A stretch of 17,667 nucleotides of DNA, from positions 1 through 17,667 of the forward strand of contig JAFAFD010000421.1 in the NCBI GenBank assembly GCA_023423675.1, given 5' to 3'. This document shows positions 15,094 to 17,667 of the stretch, piece after piece. The notes beneath the pieces are model-generated. The model ran no database searches. It was not told where the DNA came from and was given only the letters and a program-made list of their open reading frames with translations. The DNA is from Pseudomonadota bacterium. GTDB lineage: Bacteria > Pseudomonadota > Gammaproteobacteria > Xanthomonadales > Xanthomonadaceae. The translations under genes and the position numbers were made by a program. Numbering within the stretch: position 1 is the first letter of the stretch; the number at the start of each line of letters is the position of its first letter.

Positions 15094-15573
15094 ATGCGAA
15101 CCATGACAAGTTACTTAACCGCTTCGTTGGCGCTGATGCTCCTGCTGCCCGCCTTGTCGGCGTGCAAGGTGCGGTCCACCGGCATTCCGGTAGGCATACA
15201 GGGTTACAACCACACCGATACGACCATTCCGCAGTTCATGGTGAACGGTGGAAGTGGCGGGTCGGCTCGGCGGCACTCGGCCAGCGGGAGGGTTTGCTGC
15301 GCGGTGTTGCCCTATCGATGGTCACCGGGTCTGGAGGTGGAAATCTCCTGGACAACTGACTTGAAAACCTACCAGAAGGTCATGCTGCCTATCCCGAAGT
15401 ACGACGAGGTTGGAAAGCTCGCCGTCCACTTTCTTCGCAATGGTCAGGTCAAGGTGTTCTCGACCACCATGATACTGGGGCATCCGGACTATCCGCTGAC
15501 AGGCCCTGAGGCAGGGCTGCGCGAAGGCGAAGATCCTGTATGGGAGCACCATCGGCCGGTGCCGGAAGGCTGA
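15094..15573 (+). CDS. DUF3304 lipoprotein, copy 3 of 3, probable lipase immunity protein
   Basis: 159 residues, with lipobox LSAC (Cys24) followed by Lys and the same DUF3304 core. The copy is a mosaic: its IPQFMVNGG and DEVGKLAVHF segments match copy 2, while its SARRHSASG loop and GEDPVWEH tail match copy 1. GGGA is six bases before the chosen ATG; an ATG at 15088 would add two residues but lies directly against that site. It is the copy nearest the lipase gene, with 64 bases between them, and is therefore the leading candidate for the cognate immunity protein, although nearness alone cannot decide this. Confidence 0.85.
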   Translation: MRTMTSYLTASLALMLLLPALSACKVRSTGIPVGIQGYNHTDTTIPQFMVNGGSGGSARRHSASGRVCCAVLPYRWSPGLEVEISWTTDLKTYQKVMLPIPKYDEVGKLAVHFLRNGQVKVFSTTMILGHPDYPLTGPEAGLREGEDPVWEHHRPVPEG

Positions 15574-15637
15574 CAATGGCAGGCCAGCAAGGACTCGATG
15601 TGGTTTCTCTAACTGGATCTGGCAGCAGGAGAAGAGC

Positions 15638-17467
15638 ATGAATGGACGTACGGCGACCGGCGCACAGCCCATGCCGGGGAGTGGGCGAAGAGCACTGAGT
15701 GGCGCGGAAGCGCAGCGGCGTGCAAGGGCCATCGCTTGTCTGCGCCAGAAGGGCTCGGAGTGCCAGGGCCAGGTGCACGTAAGCATCTATTTCGATGGCA
15801 CCGGCAACAACCGCGAGTGGGCCGGGACGTTCGTGAGTGGCAAGACGCGCGCAAGGCAGACCCAGCTTGCGCGCAACGGACACAGCAACGTGGCGCGTCT
15901 GTACGACGCCAGTCTTGCCGAGCCAGGCAACGGATTCTTCAGCGTCTACGTGCCTGGTGTGGGTACTCCATTTCCAGAGGTCGGCGACACCAACCAGGAT
16001 GGCGATACGCTGGGAGGCGGCGCTGCGCGCTATGGGGCGGATCGTATTCATTGGGCGATCCTGCAGGTTTTCAATTCGATCCATCGGTATCTAGGGGACG
16101 CAGATCTTCTCAATGAGGACGAAGCAAAAACCCTGGTGCGAGCAATGAGCCAGGCACGCCTCCTTGAAGGCGTAGTACGTCGAACCCTCCTACATGGCAT
16201 CGCGCAGCGGCTCGAACGCGTGGTGAAAGGTCATCAGCGGCGGGTCAGGTCGGTGCACGTTTCTGTGTTCGGCTTCTCACGTGGGGCCGCGCAGGCGCGG
16301 GCCTTTGTGCATCGTCTGTACGAAACGGCCGAGGCATTGGGCGGCGGGTGTGTTTACAACATCGCTGGCATCCCGCTGCACCTCAATTTCATGGGCATCT
16401 TCGATACGGTCGCGTCCGTGGGCATTGCCGCCATGAGCCGGGTGTCAAAAGGCAAGTGGGATTGGGCGTCCGGAAACATGATGAGCATTCACCCTGAGGC
16501 CAGACAGTGCGTACATTTCGCAGCACTGCACGAACAGCGCATCAACTTCCCGTTGGATCTGGCCACCAGCGGAAAGGAGGTGCTTTACCCGGGCATGCAT
16601 TCGGATGTCGGCGGCGGCTATACGCCTGGCGGGCAGGGGAAGGACTTCGTTTCCGGCGCTGCCGAGGGTACGGCCAAGCTCTCGCAGATTCCGCTGATCG
16701 ACATGCATTTCGAAGCGCTCAAGGCGGGCGTGATGATAAGAACCATCGACGAGATGGGATCGGTGCCGATGCTCACCTTGCACTTCGGATGCCACGCCCA
16801 ACTGATCAGGGATTACAACGCGTGGCTGACAGGTCATGGCGTGCCTGCAGGCGCACACACCCAGCAGATTGCGGCACACTGCCGGCACTACGTGGCATGG
16901 AAGGGCAAGCGCATGTCCAATGGTCCACAGAGCGTGCTGCAGCAATCGTTCTACAGGCAGGCCGACGACGAGGACAAGGTTGATCTGGCCAATGCGCTAC
17001 GCGACTTTGCGAAGCTGGTGGCCGAGCTTCGCAATGGCAAGAACGACACGGCAGCCCATCTCAAGCTGATGGACGAGAGCCAGAAGCGGGTTGAGGCGGG
17101 GCGCCGGGCGGGGCGTCCTGTGTTTGAGTCGATGCCACGTGCGTCTGCGGCTGCCTACACGTACGCTGGCATTCCCGCCGAGACGAGCACGTTGTTGGAC
17201 CTGGTGCTGGACGGTGCTCCTGTGCCGGATGTCAGCACCACGTTGTTCGATAACTACGTGCACGACTCGCTGGCCGGGTTCTACATGTCGACGTGGACCG
17301 AGCTGAACATCCCACGCCTGAATACCTATGGCTACCTGCGTTACCGGGAGGTCTTCAGCGTGACTGGCAGGAGGACAAAGGAGTGCCGTGACCCGGACAC
17401 GCTGACGCCTGCGGATGCTCGCTCCATCGGCGTTGCTGGTAACTCGGGCTTGGAGGGAATGGTGTAG
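15638..17467 (+). CDS. tle1: Tle1-type T6SS phospholipase effector (DUF2235)
   Basis: A 609-residue member of the DUF2235 alpha/beta-hydrolase family, which includes the antibacterial Tle1 lipases that cleave membrane phospholipids of target cells. Seen: the family motif YFDGTGNN (51-58), the nucleophile elbow GFSRG with Ser214, FDTVASVG (255-262) and HSDVGGGY (321-328). Candidate triad members are Ser214, Asp256 or Asp323, and a later His such as His542 in NYVHDSL. The C-terminal 200 or so residues lie outside the hydrolase core and may bind membrane or adaptor. There is no signal peptide or membrane helix, as expected for a T6SS cargo delivered by VgrG and DUF4123. GGAG precedes the ATG by about six bases. 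It is last in the vgrG operon, after three putative immunity genes. PLA1 or PLA2 specificity cannot be read from the sequence. Confidence 0.93.
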   Translation: MNGRTATGAQPMPGSGRRALSGAEAQRRARAIACLRQKGSECQGQVHVSIYFDGTGNNREWAGTFVSGKTRARQTQLARNGHSNVARLYDASLAEPGNGFFSVYVPGVGTPFPEVGDTNQDGDTLGGGAARYGADRIHWAILQVFNSIHRYLGDADLLNEDEAKTLVRAMSQARLLEGVVRRTLLHGIAQRLERVVKGHQRRVRSVHVSVFGFSRGAAQARAFVHRLYETAEALGGGCVYNIAGIPLHLNFMGIFDTVASVGIAAMSRVSKGKWDWASGNMMSIHPEARQCVHFAALHEQRINFPLDLATSGKEVLYPGMHSDVGGGYTPGGQGKDFVSGAAEGTAKLSQIPLIDMHFEALKAGVMIRTIDEMGSVPMLTLHFGCHAQLIRDYNAWLTGHGVPAGAHTQQIAAHCRHYVAWKGKRMSNGPQSVLQQSFYRQADDEDKVDLANALRDFAKLVAELRNGKNDTAAHLKLMDESQKRVEAGRRAGRPVFESMPRASAAAYTYAGIPAETSTLLDLVLDGAPVPDVSTTLFDNYVHDSLAGFYMSTWTELNIPRLNTYGYLRYREVFSVTGRRTKECRDPDTLTPADARSIGVAGNSGLEGMV

Positions 17468-17470
17468 CCA

Positions 17471-17526
17471 CGGGGCTGGTGCTGGACCCAGCGCAACGAC
17501 CCCGTCATTGCCGCAGACCAGCCCCG
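17471..17526 (+). terminator. Possible hairpin downstream of the lipase gene
   Basis: A perfect 10-bp inverted repeat (CGGGGCTGGT at 17471-17480, its complement at 17517-17526) begins four bases after the lipase stop codon. The 36-base interval holds a smaller GCTGG/CCAGC hairpin (17481-17492), so a branched structure is possible. No U-tract follows. It may end the vgrG operon, but the large loop makes this tentative. Confidence 0.4.
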
Positions 17527-17667
17527 CAGGCATAGTGACCGCACGTGCGGCATGCTGCCGGCGGGCAGGCCGGGTCCTTCCGGCGCAGGTGCGGGACACG
17601 GTATGGATGCAGGCAATGGGAGCGCACGGGGCAGGCCGACCGCGATGGCGATGCTGCCGTTGCTGTT
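17527..17667. other. Right-edge sequence without a clear gene
   Basis: No frame here looks like a typical gene. One 20-base segment (17562-17581) repeats, with a single mismatch and in the same orientation, positions 8-27 near the left edge, which encode KDPACP of the minus-strand membrane protein. It may be the degraded 3' end of a related minus-strand gene, or a chance match in GC-rich sequence. Confidence 0.3.

Larger units (their letters stand above)
14114..15573 (+). repeat. Three tandem paralogous gene units of about 490 bp
   Basis: The starts of the three lipoprotein genes are spaced 488 and 492 bases apart, and the units align along nearly their full length at high identity. One 46-base block is identical in units 1 and 3 (14264-14309 and 15244-15289) but clearly diverged in unit 2. 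The array is best explained by tandem duplication followed by local recombination between copies. Confidence 0.85.

Noticed and set aside
14114..15573. CRISPR-like or transposon explanation for the repeated units
   Set aside because: The units are full coding genes of about 490 bp with no spacers, terminal inverted repeats or transposase; tandem gene duplication explains them.
17341..17616. Minus-strand frames over the lipase gene end and right edge
   Set aside because: They run antisense into the DUF2235 coding region and lack ribosome sites or domains; only the KDPACP echo was kept, as a tentative finding.
1..17667. tRNA, rRNA, insertion sequence, integrase or attachment site
   Set aside because: None was recognised on either strand by reading; no transposase or integrase motifs and no tRNA-like cloverleaf were seen.

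Overview
The window is a high-GC (roughly 63-66 %) gammaproteobacterial locus carrying part of a type VI secretion system (T6SS). Protein sequences and gene order suggest the Xanthomonadaceae (Lysobacterales), most likely Stenotrophomonas. That assignment is inferred from family resemblance and codon bias; there is no rRNA or other species marker here.

Layout. (1) Positions 1-865, minus strand: a truncated gene that runs off the left edge. It encodes a single-pass membrane protein with a long Ala/Pro linker and a Cys-rich C-terminal domain. I recovered it by reading the reverse strand; the plus-strand ORFs over it are antisense shadows. (2) Positions 965-9148, plus strand: an apparent operon of six genes. 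They are a membrane-bound M15 peptidoglycan peptidase (TagX-like), a minimal PAAR spike tip, a 477-residue membrane protein with a possible degenerate thiolase/ketosynthase fold, TssM (IcmF), TagF, and a secreted OmpA-domain peptidoglycan binder. A 13-bp perfect hairpin lies after it. (3) Positions 9208-10260, minus strand: TssA, convergent with the previous operon. (4) Positions 10495-17467, plus strand: an effector module made of VgrG, a DUF4123 adaptor, three tandem DUF3304 lipoproteins and a DUF2235 (Tle1-type) phospholipase. The first three junctions overlap or nearly touch, which points to one transcript.

How it works together (family knowledge plus inference). TssM is part of the envelope-spanning complex, and TagX and the OmpA protein probably act on or bind the cell wall around it. 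TssA organises baseplate and sheath assembly, and TagF is a post-translational repressor. VgrG and PAAR form the puncturing spike. The DUF4123 protein loads the lipase onto VgrG, and the lipase attacks membrane phospholipids of the target cell. The three lipoproteins, predicted to face the periplasm from the outer membrane, are the likely immunity proteins. The sheath, Hcp, ClpV, TssJ, TssK, TssL and remaining baseplate genes are not in this window.

The features most worth a second look are the thiolase-like protein next to TssM, the mosaic pattern among the three immunity paralogues, and the unannotated membrane protein at the left edge together with a short sequence echo of its 3' end beyond the lipase gene.
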